Source: Caulobacter segnis (GTDB lineage Bacteria > Pseudomonadota > Alphaproteobacteria > Caulobacterales > Caulobacteraceae). Taken from it: DNA of 64,000 nucleotides. Below, one piece after another: positions 43,367 to 52,882 of this stretch. Position 1 is the stretch's first letter, and each line of letters opens with the position of its first letter. Position numbers and translations under genes: made by a program. The stretch spans positions 4,588,001 through 4,652,000 of the forward strand of contig NZ_CP082923.1 of NCBI RefSeq assembly GCF_019931575.1, given 5' to 3'. The notes beneath the pieces are model-generated. The model saw only the letters and a list, made by a program, of their open reading frames with translations, did no database searches and was not told the DNA's origin.

Positions 43367-46126
43367 ATGCAAGACGGCTCGGATTCTCCAACTCAGGGGC
43401 AAGAAGGCGGCGGCAGCCGTGTGCTTCGCTTTGGCCCGTTTCGCTATGCCGCGACGGGGAACCAGCTTTTCGAGAACGGGACCCGTCTGAAACTTGGGAG
43501 CCGCGCGGGCGCGGTTCTGACGCTCCTGCTGGAGACGCCCGGTCAGTTCGTCAGCCGAGAGGCGATCCTGGACCGCGTCTGGCCTAACCTCACCGTGGAG
43601 GCGTCGAACGTCGCCGTCGCCGTCGTCGCCCTGCGGAAGGTCTTGGGCGAGCCCTATGTCGAGCATGTCGCGGGCCAGGGCTATCGGTTCGCCCAGGACG
43701 TCTTCGAGGATCGCCCGGAGCCGGAGATCTCACCGGCTCGATCGCGCGCGACGGCGAGCGCCGCGATCGGGCGGCTGATCGGGCGCGCCGATGAGCATTC
43801 ACGCCTCTCCAAGCTCCTGGCCAGCGAACGGCTCGTAACCGTGGTCGGCCCAGGCGGCATGGGTAAGAGCTCTCTAACCCGAACCGTTTCGGCCTCGCTG
43901 GAGGTGGGCCGGGATGTCGCCTGGGTCGATCTTGGCCCTCTGGCGGAGGTCGCGGGCCTGACGGCCGTTGTCGGCGCGGCGTTGAGCGTCGATCCAGCCC
44001 CAACCATCGACACCATCGTCGCCCGGATCGGCGAGGGACCGACCCTGCTCGCCCTCGACAATTGCGAACACCTCGTGGAGGCCTGCGCGGAGTTCTGCGA
44101 GCGCCTGCTGATGCATTGCCCCGATCTTGTCGTGATCGCGACCAGCCGCCAGCCGCTCCGGGTCGAAGGCGAACGGCTGTTTCATCTGGGGCCGCTGGCG
44201 GTGCCGCCCGATGACGAGCCCATCGCCATTCGCAATCTCTTGGCCTTCCCGGCTGTGGCCCTCTTTGTCCTGCGCATGAGCGAGGCCGGCGCGGTTGAAA
44301 CCCCCACGGACGACGACGTTCGCCTCATCGCCGAGGTCTGCCGGCGACTTGACGGGGTCCCGTTCGCGATCGAGCTGGCGGCCGCGCGCGCCGCGCTCTT
44401 CGGGGTCGCCGCTTTCGCCGAACAGTTCGAGCGCAGGTTTGGGGGTCTCCTGACGGGCCGACGCGGGGCATTGCCCCATCAACGCTCCTTGGAGGCGACC
44501 TTGGATTGGAGCTACGACCTGCTGAGCCCTACCGAGCAGGTCCTCTTTCGGCGGCTCGGCGTCTTTCGCGGCTGGTTCCCGGTCGAGGCGGCCATGGCGA
44601 CGGCGTCGATAGACGGTTTCGACTCCCACTTTCCCGCCGACCTGGTCGGGCTGGTGGCCAAGTCGCTACTGATGCCGGGTCCTTCGCGGGGCGGTCGATA
44701 TCGTTTGCTGGAGACGACTCGGGACTACGCGGCGGCGAAGCTTCGGGCTTCAGGGGAATGGAGCGCGGTCATGCGGGCTCAGGCCCTGCACTTAGCCGAG
44801 GTGATGGACGCGGCCGAGGACGATTGGAGCGCCTTGCCGCCGGACCGTTGGCGGGATCGATACGCCTATCGGATCGACGATGTTCGGGCCACGCTCGACT
44901 GGGCGCTCGAGGAGGGCCACGATCCCGAGGTGGGCATCCGCTTGAACGCCGCCGCGCTGCCGTTCGCCTTCCAACTGGTGCTCAGCGACGAGTTCCAAGG
45001 ACGCGCCGAGAAGGCCCAGCAGCGGCTGGCGGCGATGATCGACCCCGACCCGCTGACCGAACTTCGCCTCAATGTCGGCCTCAGCATCTTCCGGCTGAAT
45101 ACCGGCGTGACCTCCCTGGAGGCCACCGCCAGTTTCGAGCGGGCGATGCAACTCGCCGATCGGCTGGGCGCCATGCGATACCGCATCGAACCCCTGCTCA
45201 CGAAGGTCGTCACCTGTATCGAGCGCGGGGAACACGACGCTGGCCTCGCGACCGCCGCCGACCTGATGACCAGCGCCGCAAGAACGGATGATCCCTTGGC
45301 GATCTTGCTGGCCCACCGGGTTCGGGCTCAGGCGGCGCACTTCGCCGGTGATTTCGGCCTGGCGCGTTCTGACGCGCGCCGGGTGCTGGCGCACAAGGGC
45401 AAGAGCATCCCGCTTGTCTACAATCGCGCCGCCGTTGATCCCCAGGTTTCGATGCGGGCGATCCTGGCGCGGACCATGTGGATCGAGGGGTTCGCCGATC
45501 AGGCCGCCGCCATGGCCGAGACCGGCCATGGCCTGGCCAAGAGCGCCGGCGCCCTGGCCGAGGTGCAGGCGTTGGCTCTGGCGGCCTGCCCGATCGCGCT
45601 TTGGCGCGGGGATATCGAGCAGGCATGGTCCTATGTCGAACGGTTTCTGCTGATGGCCCGCCGGCACGATCTGGCGCGATGGCTGGTCTTGGGCGAGCAC
45701 TACGCGGCGCTGCTGGGCGCGGGGCGTGAGGCGCCGGCCATTGCCCCCACGACGATCTTCCAGCAGGAGCAGTTGGCGAGCCTGGACCGGCGCTGGTTCG
45801 ATGACCGGCTCGAGCAGCGCGCCTTGCTTGGGGACACCGGCTGGTGCGCGGCGGAAATGGTGAGATTGGCCGGCGAGCGGCGTGAGGAGACCAGCCCTGC
45901 GGAAGCTGAAGACCTCTATCTCTCGGCCCTGAACCGGGCCCGACAATCCGACGCCCTGGCCTTCGAGCTCCGCGCCGCCTGCAGCCTGGCTCGCCTACGC
46001 CAGGCGCAGGGCCGTCGAGACGAAGCCCGTAGTCCGCTGCACGCCGCGCTTGGCCGCTTTTCTGAAGGTTTCGAGACGCGCGACGTCAAGGCGGCTCAAG
46101 CGCTGCTGGTCGAGCTTGGCGGCTAG
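43367..46126 (+). CDS. Winged-helix/STAND ATPase transcriptional regulator D
   Basis: 919 residues. Winged helix about 19-113 (AILDRVWPNLTVEASNVAVAVVALRKVLGEPYVEHVAGQGYRF), a shorter and more divergent copy than in its paralogs. Walker A GPGGMGKS at 161-168, Walker B LLALDNCEHLVEA, TSRQPLRVEGERLFHL, GVPFAIELAAAR. The C-terminal region pairs with C (TDDPLAILLAHR, QVSMRAILARTMWIEGFADQAA, ALAACPIALWRGD). Plus strand, convergent with E by four overlapping bases. Confidence 0.82.
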   Translation: MQDGSDSPTQGQEGGGSRVLRFGPFRYAATGNQLFENGTRLKLGSRAGAVLTLLLETPGQFVSREAILDRVWPNLTVEASNVAVAVVALRKVLGEPYVEHVAGQGYRFAQDVFEDRPEPEISPARSRATASAAIGRLIGRADEHSRLSKLLASERLVTVVGPGGMGKSSLTRTVSASLEVGRDVAWVDLGPLAEVAGLTAVVGAALSVDPAPTIDTIVARIGEGPTLLALDNCEHLVEACAEFCERLLMHCPDLVVIATSRQPLRVEGERLFHLGPLAVPPDDEPIAIRNLLAFPAVALFVLRMSEAGAVETPTDDDVRLIAEVCRRLDGVPFAIELAAARAALFGVAAFAEQFERRFGGLLTGRRGALPHQRSLEATLDWSYDLLSPTEQVLFRRLGVFRGWFPVEAAMATASIDGFDSHFPADLVGLVAKSLLMPGPSRGGRYRLLETTRDYAAAKLRASGEWSAVMRAQALHLAEVMDAAEDDWSALPPDRWRDRYAYRIDDVRATLDWALEEGHDPEVGIRLNAAALPFAFQLVLSDEFQGRAEKAQQRLAAMIDPDPLTELRLNVGLSIFRLNTGVTSLEATASFERAMQLADRLGAMRYRIEPLLTKVVTCIERGEHDAGLATAADLMTSAARTDDPLAILLAHRVRAQAAHFAGDFGLARSDARRVLAHKGKSIPLVYNRAAVDPQVSMRAILARTMWIEGFADQAAAMAETGHGLAKSAGALAEVQALALAACPIALWRGDIEQAWSYVERFLLMARRHDLARWLVLGEHYAALLGAGREAPAIAPTTIFQQEQLASLDRRWFDDRLEQRALLGDTGWCAAEMVRLAGERREETSPAEAEDLYLSALNRARQSDALAFELRAACSLARLRQAQGRRDEARSPLHAALGRFSEGFETRDVKAAQALLVELGG

Positions 46127-48927
46127 GTGACGTCTCGCGCCAAGTCCAAGGCACGTTGCTCCAAGCTCAAGAGATCAAGAAGACCGCCGCCGTCCAGCTT
46201 CCGAAGCGTCCGAACCAAGGCGTTCAGCGTCTCATCGCCCGGGTCTCTAGCCTTGGCGATGGCCAGGCCTGACAACCAAGCTAGGCTGCCTTGGCGCTGG
46301 GCCAGCTCGATGGCGGACTCCAAGACCGCTTCGGCGTCGACCATTCGGCCGACCTTTCGAAGGACCAGGGCCTCGCATCGCAGGAACTCCGCCGAGCACC
46401 ATGTTTCGCCGTTGATGTCCGCGTCGCGGAACCGCTCGATGGTCGCTAGGGCGTCAGCCGACCGCCCCTGTTGAACCATGCTCAAGGCCAGGGCTCCGGT
46501 GAACCAGGGCACGAAGGGGCCGTAGTGGCTTTCGGTCAGAACCGCCAAGGCTTCAGACAGCAGGGCCTCACCCTCGGCCATCGCCCCAAGCCGGGAGTGA
46601 GACACCCCGAGCAAGCCCGCGGCGACGCCGTAGTGACTGTCGAGGGTATGGGTCCGCGAGACGGCGAGGATCTCGCGCAGGATTGGATCGACCGTGCGGG
46701 AATCGGCTCGTCCGATGAGCCGCGCGCCGCACACCCACATCAGGCCTTCGGCCATCGGCAGGGCCTTCTGGGTCTGACGGGCCATGGCCTCGGCCGCCGC
46801 CGCTTCGGCGAAACCTTCGCCCACGCGGCCCATCTGACAGAGGGTGGCGCCGAGCATGGCCCGCGCGCCGGGGGTGCGATCAAATCCTGTGTGGCTGACG
46901 AAGACCCGTCGATCCTCCACCGTCTCCAGCGCCAGGAAGGTCGTCAGGCGCTCGCGCGCCATTTCCAGCTCTCCCAGGTGGTGGGCGCTCAGTCCCATGA
47001 CCCAGGCCGACATGATGCGGTCATGCTCAAGGCCCGAGGACTGCGCATGCGCCGCATGGGCGCCGGCCAGGCGAGACATTTCCGCGTAGTTCGGAAGACG
47101 CAGATTCCAGGTCCAGTTGGTCAGAAGGTCCGCGGTCGAGGTGGCCGAGTTCAGGACGGCACCGGCCGCATCCGGCGCCCGCGACCATGCCGCCTTGACG
47201 CTGCGCGTGGCGCCCTTGGTGAACATCTCGGCCGTGCGCATGGCCACGGCGACGTCCCATCCCTCCACGGAGGCGCGCTGAGCCGCCGACAGCCTGGGCA
47301 TGATCTCGGCCAGGCGCGCGTGGCACTCGGTCAGGAGCGACAAGCCCAGCCAGAGCGGCAAAGCGCCGGAGGCCAGGCCCAGGGCGACGTCGAGATCGCC
47401 GGCTGGCGACAGGGCGTGACGTAGGGCGGTGCGCACATTGTCGATTTCGATGCCGTGGGCGGCGATCGGCACGCCCCCGATGTCGGCCCGGGCCTGCTGC
47501 AGGAAGTCGCGGAAGTAGCGGGCATGCCGGTCGGCCAGCATGCCCCGTTCGCCGGCGGTCTCCAGTCGCAGGAGCCCGAAGGCTCGGGTGGTCTCCAAGA
47601 CCCGGAAGCGCAGTTCGCCTTCGCTGACGTCTGCGTGGATGAGGGACTTGAGGGTCAGGCTGGCCAACACCTCACCGACGTCGAGCGGATGGCCCGCATC
47701 GGGAAGGACCGCGTTGGCCGCCTCCAACGTGAACCCGCCGGCAAAGATGGCCAAGCGTCTCAAGACGGCGCGTTCGTCGTCGCCCAGAAGCTGGAAGCTC
47801 CACTCCAGGGCCGCATCGAGCGTGCGGTGCCGGGCCGCCCCGCCGCGACGGTCGGCGCGAAGAAGCTTCAGGTGCTCGTCGAGCCGCTCGGCGATCTGGG
47901 CCAGGCCGAAGGTTTCAACGAGCGCGGCGGCGAACTCGATGGCCAGGGGAACGCCATCGAGCCGGCGACAGATCGCGGCCGCCAGCCCGGCGTTTTCGAG
48001 GGTGATCTCAAAGTTCGAGCTGGAGGCGGCCGCGCGGTCGGCGAGCAGTTGAACGGCGGGATAGGAGAGCACCGCGTCCAGATCATTGTCGGAAGTGGTC
48101 GGTGGCGTGGAGAGCGGTGGGAGGCGGTAAACCGTCTCGCCCGGCACATTGAGCGGCTCGCGACTGGTGGCCAAGATCTTGACGGTCGGACAGGCCAGCG
48201 CGACGGCGGCGACCACGGCCGCGACGGTGTCGATCAGGTGCTCGCAGTTGTCGATAACGACCAGGACCCTGCGTCCGCTCAGGGCTGTGATCAGCGCCGA
48301 AACGGGCTCTCCGGGCGGCAGTTCAAGACGAAGGCCAGCCGCGATCGCCGAGGCGACGTGCTCGCCATCCGACAAGGGCGCCAGATCGACGAACCAGACG
48401 CCGTCGGCGAAGCGCGGCAGGTTGGACTGCGCCACCGAGAGAGCGGCCGTGGTTTTACCGACGCCAGCGGGACCCGTGATGGTCAGGAAGCGGCCGGTCT
48501 CTAGCCGGGTCGCGATCCGGGCCAGGTCCTCGGTGCGGCCCACGACGCGGGTCAGGCGGGCGGGGAGATTGTGGCGAGCCCAGGCCACCTCCGCTGGGGC
48601 GGGAAGGCTCAGCGCGCTGGCCACGACCTCGGCGATCAGGCGATAGCCGCGGCCGGGGACATTGACGATGTAGCGGGGGTCGGCGCTGGCGTCGCCGAGC
48701 GCCTGTCGAAGCGCGGTGATGTGGACGGTGAGGTTGGATTCGACGACGTCGGTGTCGGGCCACACCGCTTGCAAAATGTCGCGCTTGGCCACGGTGGAGC
48801 CGGCGTGCTCGGCCAGCATCCGCAGGATCCGTCGCGGGCGCGCGCCAAGCCTCACGACCCGGCCATCGCGGTACAATGTCTCCCCATCGGTCGAAATGAC
48901 GAAGGGTCCGAAAGCCAGATCGGACAT
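46123..48927 (-). CDS. Winged-helix/STAND ATPase transcriptional regulator E
   Basis: 934 residues from the ATG at 48927, beginning MSDLAFGPFVIST like the other winged helices (the upstream extension of the open frame is not family-like). Winged helix about 4-99 (DILQAVWPDTDVVESNLTVHITALRQAL, PGRGYRLIA), Walker A GPAGVGKT at 152-159, Walker B VLVVIDNCEHLIDT, TSREPLNVPGETVYRL, GVPLAIEFAAAL. The C-terminal helical repeats resemble those of A. The palindrome at 49035-49052 is upstream, in the likely promoter. Confidence 0.82.
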   Translation of the reverse strand: MSDLAFGPFVISTDGETLYRDGRVVRLGARPRRILRMLAEHAGSTVAKRDILQAVWPDTDVVESNLTVHITALRQALGDASADPRYIVNVPGRGYRLIAEVVASALSLPAPAEVAWARHNLPARLTRVVGRTEDLARIATRLETGRFLTITGPAGVGKTTAALSVAQSNLPRFADGVWFVDLAPLSDGEHVASAIAAGLRLELPPGEPVSALITALSGRRVLVVIDNCEHLIDTVAAVVAAVALACPTVKILATSREPLNVPGETVYRLPPLSTPPTTSDNDLDAVLSYPAVQLLADRAAASSSNFEITLENAGLAAAICRRLDGVPLAIEFAAALVETFGLAQIAERLDEHLKLLRADRRGGAARHRTLDAALEWSFQLLGDDERAVLRRLAIFAGGFTLEAANAVLPDAGHPLDVGEVLASLTLKSLIHADVSEGELRFRVLETTRAFGLLRLETAGERGMLADRHARYFRDFLQQARADIGGVPIAAHGIEIDNVRTALRHALSPAGDLDVALGLASGALPLWLGLSLLTECHARLAEIMPRLSAAQRASVEGWDVAVAMRTAEMFTKGATRSVKAAWSRAPDAAGAVLNSATSTADLLTNWTWNLRLPNYAEMSRLAGAHAAHAQSSGLEHDRIMSAWVMGLSAHHLGELEMARERLTTFLALETVEDRRVFVSHTGFDRTPGARAMLGATLCQMGRVGEGFAEAAAAEAMARQTQKALPMAEGLMWVCGARLIGRADSRTVDPILREILAVSRTHTLDSHYGVAAGLLGVSHSRLGAMAEGEALLSEALAVLTESHYGPFVPWFTGALALSMVQQGRSADALATIERFRDADINGETWCSAEFLRCEALVLRKVGRMVDAEAVLESAIELAQRQGSLAWLSGLAIAKARDPGDETLNALVRTLRKLDGGGLLDLLSLEQRALDLARDVT

Positions 48928-49034
48928 AGCCTCAATCCATTGGGCGACGGGGCCCCGAGAACGCGGACAAGATTCGGCGACGCGCCGCGCCACCGAATTG
49001 GCCTGACCTTATCAGCGCTGACCAGCGGTCACAG

Positions 49035-49052
49035 GTTAGCCGGTGCGCTAAC
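49035..49052. promoter_or_regulatory. GTTAGC palindrome upstream of regulator E
   Basis: GTTAGC-CGGTGC-GCTAAC is a perfect 6-6-6 inverted repeat, 108 bases before the regulator E start. It carries the same GTTAGC word as the regions at 7165, 10082 and 24810. Confidence 0.45.
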
Positions 49053-49076
49053 GGTCATGCCGGACTCTTTCAGACG

Positions 49077-49117
49077 CAAAAGGGACGGAGGGGCCGCCCG
49101 AAGCTGCCCCTCCGTCC
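49077..49117 (-). terminator. Rho-independent terminator of the acyl-CoA operon
   Basis: GCCCCTCCGTCC and GGACGGAGGGGC form a perfect 12-bp stem with an 11-base loop, starting 12 bases after the MaoC stop. On the minus strand it is followed by CTTTTGC. Confidence 0.75.
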
Positions 49118-49128
49118 TCCAGGCCTGC

Positions 49129-49626
49129 CTAGGCTTGAGCGGCCCTGCGCGGCAGGCGAACATGAATCTCGCTCACACCGACGACGTCGCCGTCCATGTC
49201 CACGGCTTCGACTTGGACGATGGCGAAGTCCTTGCCGTTGCCGAGGGGGTGAATGTCGCGGACTTTTCCCAGGCAGGTGATCTCGGCTCCGATCACGCCG
49301 ATCTTCGTGAACTTCGAGTCGATCGTGGTCACTTCGGCCAGCGGGCCGAAGGCGCGCAGCACCACCGAGGCCATGTAGGACATACTCATCATCCCGTGCT
49401 GGACGGTCGAGGGCGTGCCAAAGACTTGAGCCCGCTCGCTCCAGGCGGGGTTCATATGGACGGGATTGAGATCGAGGCTAGCGGCGCCATAGGCGTCGAT
49501 CATCTCTTGGGTGACGGTGTAGGAGATCGGGGCGAGCTCATCGCCGGTCTTCAGGTCATCGAGATAGGGCAGCGGGCGCATCACCACATCGCTCGATGCG
49601 GCGCGGCCGAGGGTCTGGGTCGTCAT
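49129..49626 (-). CDS. MaoC-like (R)-hydratase domain protein
   Basis: 165 residues from the ATG at 49626 (GGAG eight bases upstream). Hot-dog fold pattern: ISYTVTQEMIDAYGAASLDLNPVHMNPAWSERAQVFGTPSTVQHGMMSMSYMASVV, with the D...NPVH catalytic motif of MaoC/enoyl-CoA hydratase 2 enzymes. The NPVH Asp/His pair hydrates trans-2-enoyl-CoA. It follows the related hot-dog gene by 20 bases and probably forms a two-subunit hydratase with it. A strong terminator follows. Confidence 0.85.
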   Translation of the reverse strand: MTTQTLGRAASSDVVMRPLPYLDDLKTGDELAPISYTVTQEMIDAYGAASLDLNPVHMNPAWSERAQVFGTPSTVQHGMMSMSYMASVVLRAFGPLAEVTTIDSKFTKIGVIGAEITCLGKVRDIHPLGNGKDFAIVQVEAVDMDGDVVGVSEIHVRLPRRAAQA

Positions 49627-49646
49627 GGGGATCACTCCAGATAGGG

Positions 49647-50210
49647 TCAGGCGGTCGCGAAGGCGGCGACTTCGTCGAGGTTGAGCGGCAGGATCAGCGT
49701 GCCCAGGCAGGCGGCCTTTTCTCGATCATCCTGGTCACGGAGCGACAGGTGCGTGGTCACGTAGCCCTTGCCGCGCCGCACGAAACGATCGTGGTTCTCC
49801 TGGACGAGCGATATGTGGTCCCCGACGTGGATGCGTTCGCGGTACTCGATCCGCTGGAACGGATTTCGCGCCCCCGGCGTCCGGATCCAGGAGCCCTGCA
49901 CCGGCGGCTGGGCGAACCAGAAGCCGATCGTGGTGGTGAAGACCGGATGGACAAGAATGGTCCCTCGCGGCGCATGATGGCGGGCGAACTCCGGATCAAC
50001 GTACAGTGGATGGGTCTCGCCGATGGCCCGATTGTAGTTGAGGACGTCCTCTTCCTCGACCACGAACACCTCTGGATGTCGCCGCTTCTGGCCGACGACC
50101 AAGTCCTCCCAAAGCTCGTTGTCGCGCCAATCGGACAGGAAATCTCCCGCGTAGGCCTGCTGCTTCTTGGTCACGAGCAAATGCTCGAACCGCTTGGTGT
50201 TGGCGCTCAT
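49647..50210 (-). CDS. FAS1-like/MaoC N-terminal-type hot-dog protein
   Basis: 187 residues from the ATG at 50210, preceded by GGAGGAG. The sequence has the hot-dog helix VVEEEDVLNYNRAIGETHPLYVDPEFARHHAPRGTILVHPVFTTT, where the hydratase motif is present in modified form (GETHPLY in place of the DxNPxH motif), as in the non-catalytic half of two-domain MaoC dehydratases (FAS1-type dehydratase domain). It likely dimerises with the 49129-49626 product. The 50233-50248 operator lies 23 bases upstream of its start. Confidence 0.78.
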   Translation of the reverse strand: MSANTKRFEHLLVTKKQQAYAGDFLSDWRDNELWEDLVVGQKRRHPEVFVVEEEDVLNYNRAIGETHPLYVDPEFARHHAPRGTILVHPVFTTTIGFWFAQPPVQGSWIRTPGARNPFQRIEYRERIHVGDHISLVQENHDRFVRRGKGYVTTHLSLRDQDDREKAACLGTLILPLNLDEVAAFATA

Positions 50211-50232
50211 GCGCTCCTCCCGGCTTGTTATT

Positions 50233-50248
50233 TTCTCCACTTGGAGAA
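50233..50248. promoter_or_regulatory. Operator 1 of the acyl-CoA locus
   Basis: TTCTCCACTTGGAGAA is a 7-2-7 inverted repeat, identical on the opposite strand to 52085-52100. It is between the ligase stop and the hydratase start, so it may mark an internal promoter. The TetR-type regulator at 52215 is the natural candidate binder. Confidence 0.7.
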
Positions 50249-50279
50249 CTTTTGAACGGTACGGCTAGACGGCGCTGAG

Positions 50280-52067
50280 TCAAGCCCTCGCCGGGAACGG
50301 TTGCAGACAGCCTGGCTGAAGGTCCGGCGCGTAAAGCCGTTCGATCAGGTCGCCGTAGTGGGCGCTGATCGCCGCCCGTCGAAGCTTGAGCGTAGGCGTG
50401 ACCAGCGCCCCTCCGGGTGGCCAGGGGTCGGGTACGATCGCGAAGCGCTTGATCTGCTCGACGCGGGCCAATCGCGTGTTGGCCAGCGCCAACCTGTTGG
50501 CGACATAGGTTTCGATCCGCGAGATCGTCGGCAGGTCCGACACGTCGGGGCCAGCGTCGCGATCGATCAGGGTCCACACCAAGTCCGGATCGAGAGAGAC
50601 CAAGGCGGTATTGTAAGGGCGACCGTCGCCGACGACGCAGATTTGAGCGATGACGTCGCCATCGCCCTTGAGGATGGCTTCGATATAGGCCGGCGACATA
50701 TTGTGACCGCCCAGGCCGATGATCAGCTCCTTTTTGCGACCCGTGATCCAGAGCGCGCCATCCGCATCGAGAGCGCCAAGATCGCCGGTCCGATACCAGC
50801 CGTCCGGAGACAGCGCCTCGGCGGTGGCGTCAGGCGCCTTGTGATATCCCGACATGACGGCCGCCCCGCGCAGCAGCACTTCGCCATCAGAAGCAATGGC
50901 GACCTCCATCCCGGGAAGCGCAGCTCCCGCACTCGCGTCGTGGCCTCGTCCGGGCAGGGCCATCGTCCCGGCGGTCGAGGTCTCGCTCGCGCCGTAGATG
51001 TCGCCGATGAAGAGCCCCAGGCTGGCGAAAAACTCGCGGACCTCGGGCGGTGTCGGGGCCGATCCGGTATTCAGCGCTCGGGCACGCGCAAAACCAAGTC
51101 GCCGGCGCACCACCGAGAGGACATCGTCCTCTGCCGAGGTTGCTCCGTTCTTTTCGATCCTGGATCCTCGGATTGCGTCCTCCGCGCCTAGCGAATCTCG
51201 ATATCGCGCAAGTTCGGCCTCCGCGCGCATCTTCAGTTTCTCCCAAAAGCGGGGAAACGCGCCAAACCAGTGGGGTTCAACGACCTTCAGCAAGCGCGGG
51301 AGATCGGCGACGTCGGCGCAAGTCGTGACAACCAAGCCGAAACGATAGGCGCAGGCGTAGTGGCAGGCGCGCTCGGCGACGTGGGCGTGAGGGAGCCAAG
51401 AGATTATCGCATCGCCATCGCCGACGCCGGCCCGCCCGCCAATATCGCAAGCGGCCGCCATGAGGTTGGCGTGGCTCAGACGGACACCTTTAGGCGCGCC
51501 GGTAGAGCCGGACGTGTAGACGATCGTGGCGAGGTCGTCGGATTGAACACGTGCCGCGGCTTCAGCGAGGCGGATTGGCGTGACCTGCTCCTGAAGAAGC
51601 AATTCAATCGCGACGATGACGGGACCGATCGCCGTACTGACGCCGGCGGCGGGCGCATCCAGGACCACGATCGTTGGGGCGCGAGCAGCCTGGCCAAGGC
51701 CCGCTAGGACCGTCGGGAGCTTAGCGTACTCAACGAACAGGACGTCAATGTCAGCATGGGCGATCAGGTCCCTCAGTTGCTCGGCCGAAGCGGTCGGATA
51801 GAGCGACACCGGCGTTGCTCCGGCCATCAGGGCCGCTGTGTCGATGAGGAAATACTCGGGTCGATTGGCCATGAGGAGGCCAACGCCACGCAAACGTCCG
51901 AGCTCCGCAAGCGTCCCCGCCAGATGCTCCGCGTCATCGACGAAGGCGCGACGTGTCCAGGTGCGGCCGGCGCCGCCATCAATCAAGAGCGGCGCGTCGG
52001 GGTCGCGCTCGACCAAGGCCTTGAGCGCTGAAAGCAGGGTCTTGGGCTCGTTTGTACTGGCGTCCAT
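50280..52067 (-). CDS. AMP-dependent acyl-CoA ligase (long-chain fatty acid-CoA ligase type)
   Basis: 595 residues from the ATG at 52067, six bases after GGGAGG. Adenylation-domain motifs: TIVYTSGSTGAPKGVRLSH (phosphate-binding loop), IYGASETSTAGTMA, GWYRTGDLGALDADGALWITGRKKELIIGLGGHNMSP. The GRKKELI ending of the A8 region and the long variant fit fatty acyl-CoA synthetases. It would activate a carboxylic acid to the CoA thioester which the two hydratases then process. The start is directly downstream of operator 2. Confidence 0.88.
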   Translation of the reverse strand: MDASTNEPKTLLSALKALVERDPDAPLLIDGGAGRTWTRRAFVDDAEHLAGTLAELGRLRGVGLLMANRPEYFLIDTAALMAGATPVSLYPTASAEQLRDLIAHADIDVLFVEYAKLPTVLAGLGQAARAPTIVVLDAPAAGVSTAIGPVIVAIELLLQEQVTPIRLAEAAARVQSDDLATIVYTSGSTGAPKGVRLSHANLMAAACDIGGRAGVGDGDAIISWLPHAHVAERACHYACAYRFGLVVTTCADVADLPRLLKVVEPHWFGAFPRFWEKLKMRAEAELARYRDSLGAEDAIRGSRIEKNGATSAEDDVLSVVRRRLGFARARALNTGSAPTPPEVREFFASLGLFIGDIYGASETSTAGTMALPGRGHDASAGAALPGMEVAIASDGEVLLRGAAVMSGYHKAPDATAEALSPDGWYRTGDLGALDADGALWITGRKKELIIGLGGHNMSPAYIEAILKGDGDVIAQICVVGDGRPYNTALVSLDPDLVWTLIDRDAGPDVSDLPTISRIETYVANRLALANTRLARVEQIKRFAIVPDPWPPGGALVTPTLKLRRAAISAHYGDLIERLYAPDLQPGCLQPFPARA

Positions 52068-52084
52068 AGCCACCTCCCATTATT

Positions 52085-52100
52085 TTCTCCAAGTGGAGAA
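52085..52100. promoter_or_regulatory. Operator 2 of the acyl-CoA locus
   Basis: TTCTCCAAGTGGAGAA, the same 16-mer as at 50233 in inverse orientation, with the flank TTATTTTC on its left also shared. It lies 18 bases before the ligase start and 115 before the TetR start, so one repressor could control both directions. Confidence 0.72.
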
Positions 52101-52214
52101 GAAATGAGCGGTTCGCGATCAAGCTGTCAATTCCGGTCGCCTCGGCGACCCACTAGGATGGAGCCCAGGCTGTGCTAGAGGCACAGCGTGTAGGCCGTTG
52201 CGGGAGGGGCGTGC

Positions 52215-52847
52215 GTGAACGACAAGGCTCAGGCCACCTCGGCCAAGACCGGGATCGATCTGACGACGCGTGGCGCGCGGCGGCGAGAGGAACTGCTCGA
52301 AGCGACCTTGCGGATCATCGTGCGCGAGGGCCCCGGCGCCGTGACCTTGCGATCGGTCATCAAGGAGGCCGGCGCCGCTCACGGTTCGGTGCTCTACTAT
52401 TTCGGATCGCGCGAGGAGATGGTCCACGCCGCCCTTCGCCAGGTCGCCGACAAGAACATCGCAGCCCTTGCAGCCGCATGGTCCTCGTTCGACGCGGCAG
52501 GTGCTGATCCAGCCAGACTGGCGGCGCTGATCGCCCGTCACTCCATGCGGCAGATGATCGAGGACCGCGCCATGGGCGTGACGATCCTCGAGCTTCATCT
52601 TGCCGCCGCGCGCGACGCCAGCCTCGCCCCTGCGCTTCGCGATTGGGGACGGGCCTACGCTCTAATCGCCCAGCAAACCTTCGTCGCGCTCGGGTCCAAA
52701 GCGCCCGAAATGGACGCGGCAATGCTGACCAACTTGATCAATGGTCTGGTTCTGCGCGAGCTTTCGCTGCCCCGATCCGATTTCGAGGCCGAAGTGCTCG
52801 AACCGTCGATCCGGCGTCTGCTTTGGGCGGTGGCTCACGGCGGGTGA
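52215..52847 (+). CDS. TetR/AcrR-family transcriptional regulator
   Basis: 210 residues, GTG start preceded by GGGAGG. N-terminal HTH: RREELLEATLRIIVREGPGAVTLRSVIKEAGAAHGSVLYYFGSREEMVHAALRQ, with the TetR helix 2-3 pattern and YYF motif. The C-terminal ligand domain is all helical. It is divergent from the acyl-CoA ligase, and two identical palindromes in the locus are its likely operators; an acyl-CoA or free acid would be the effector, by analogy with FadR/PaaR-type TetR proteins. That ligand is inference. Confidence 0.88.
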   Translation: MNDKAQATSAKTGIDLTTRGARRREELLEATLRIIVREGPGAVTLRSVIKEAGAAHGSVLYYFGSREEMVHAALRQVADKNIAALAAAWSSFDAAGADPARLAALIARHSMRQMIEDRAMGVTILELHLAAARDASLAPALRDWGRAYALIAQQTFVALGSKAPEMDAAMLTNLINGLVLRELSLPRSDFEAEVLEPSIRRLLWAVAHGG

Positions 52848-52882
52848 TCAGCGCGCCAAGACAATCACGGGACGGAGCCCGA

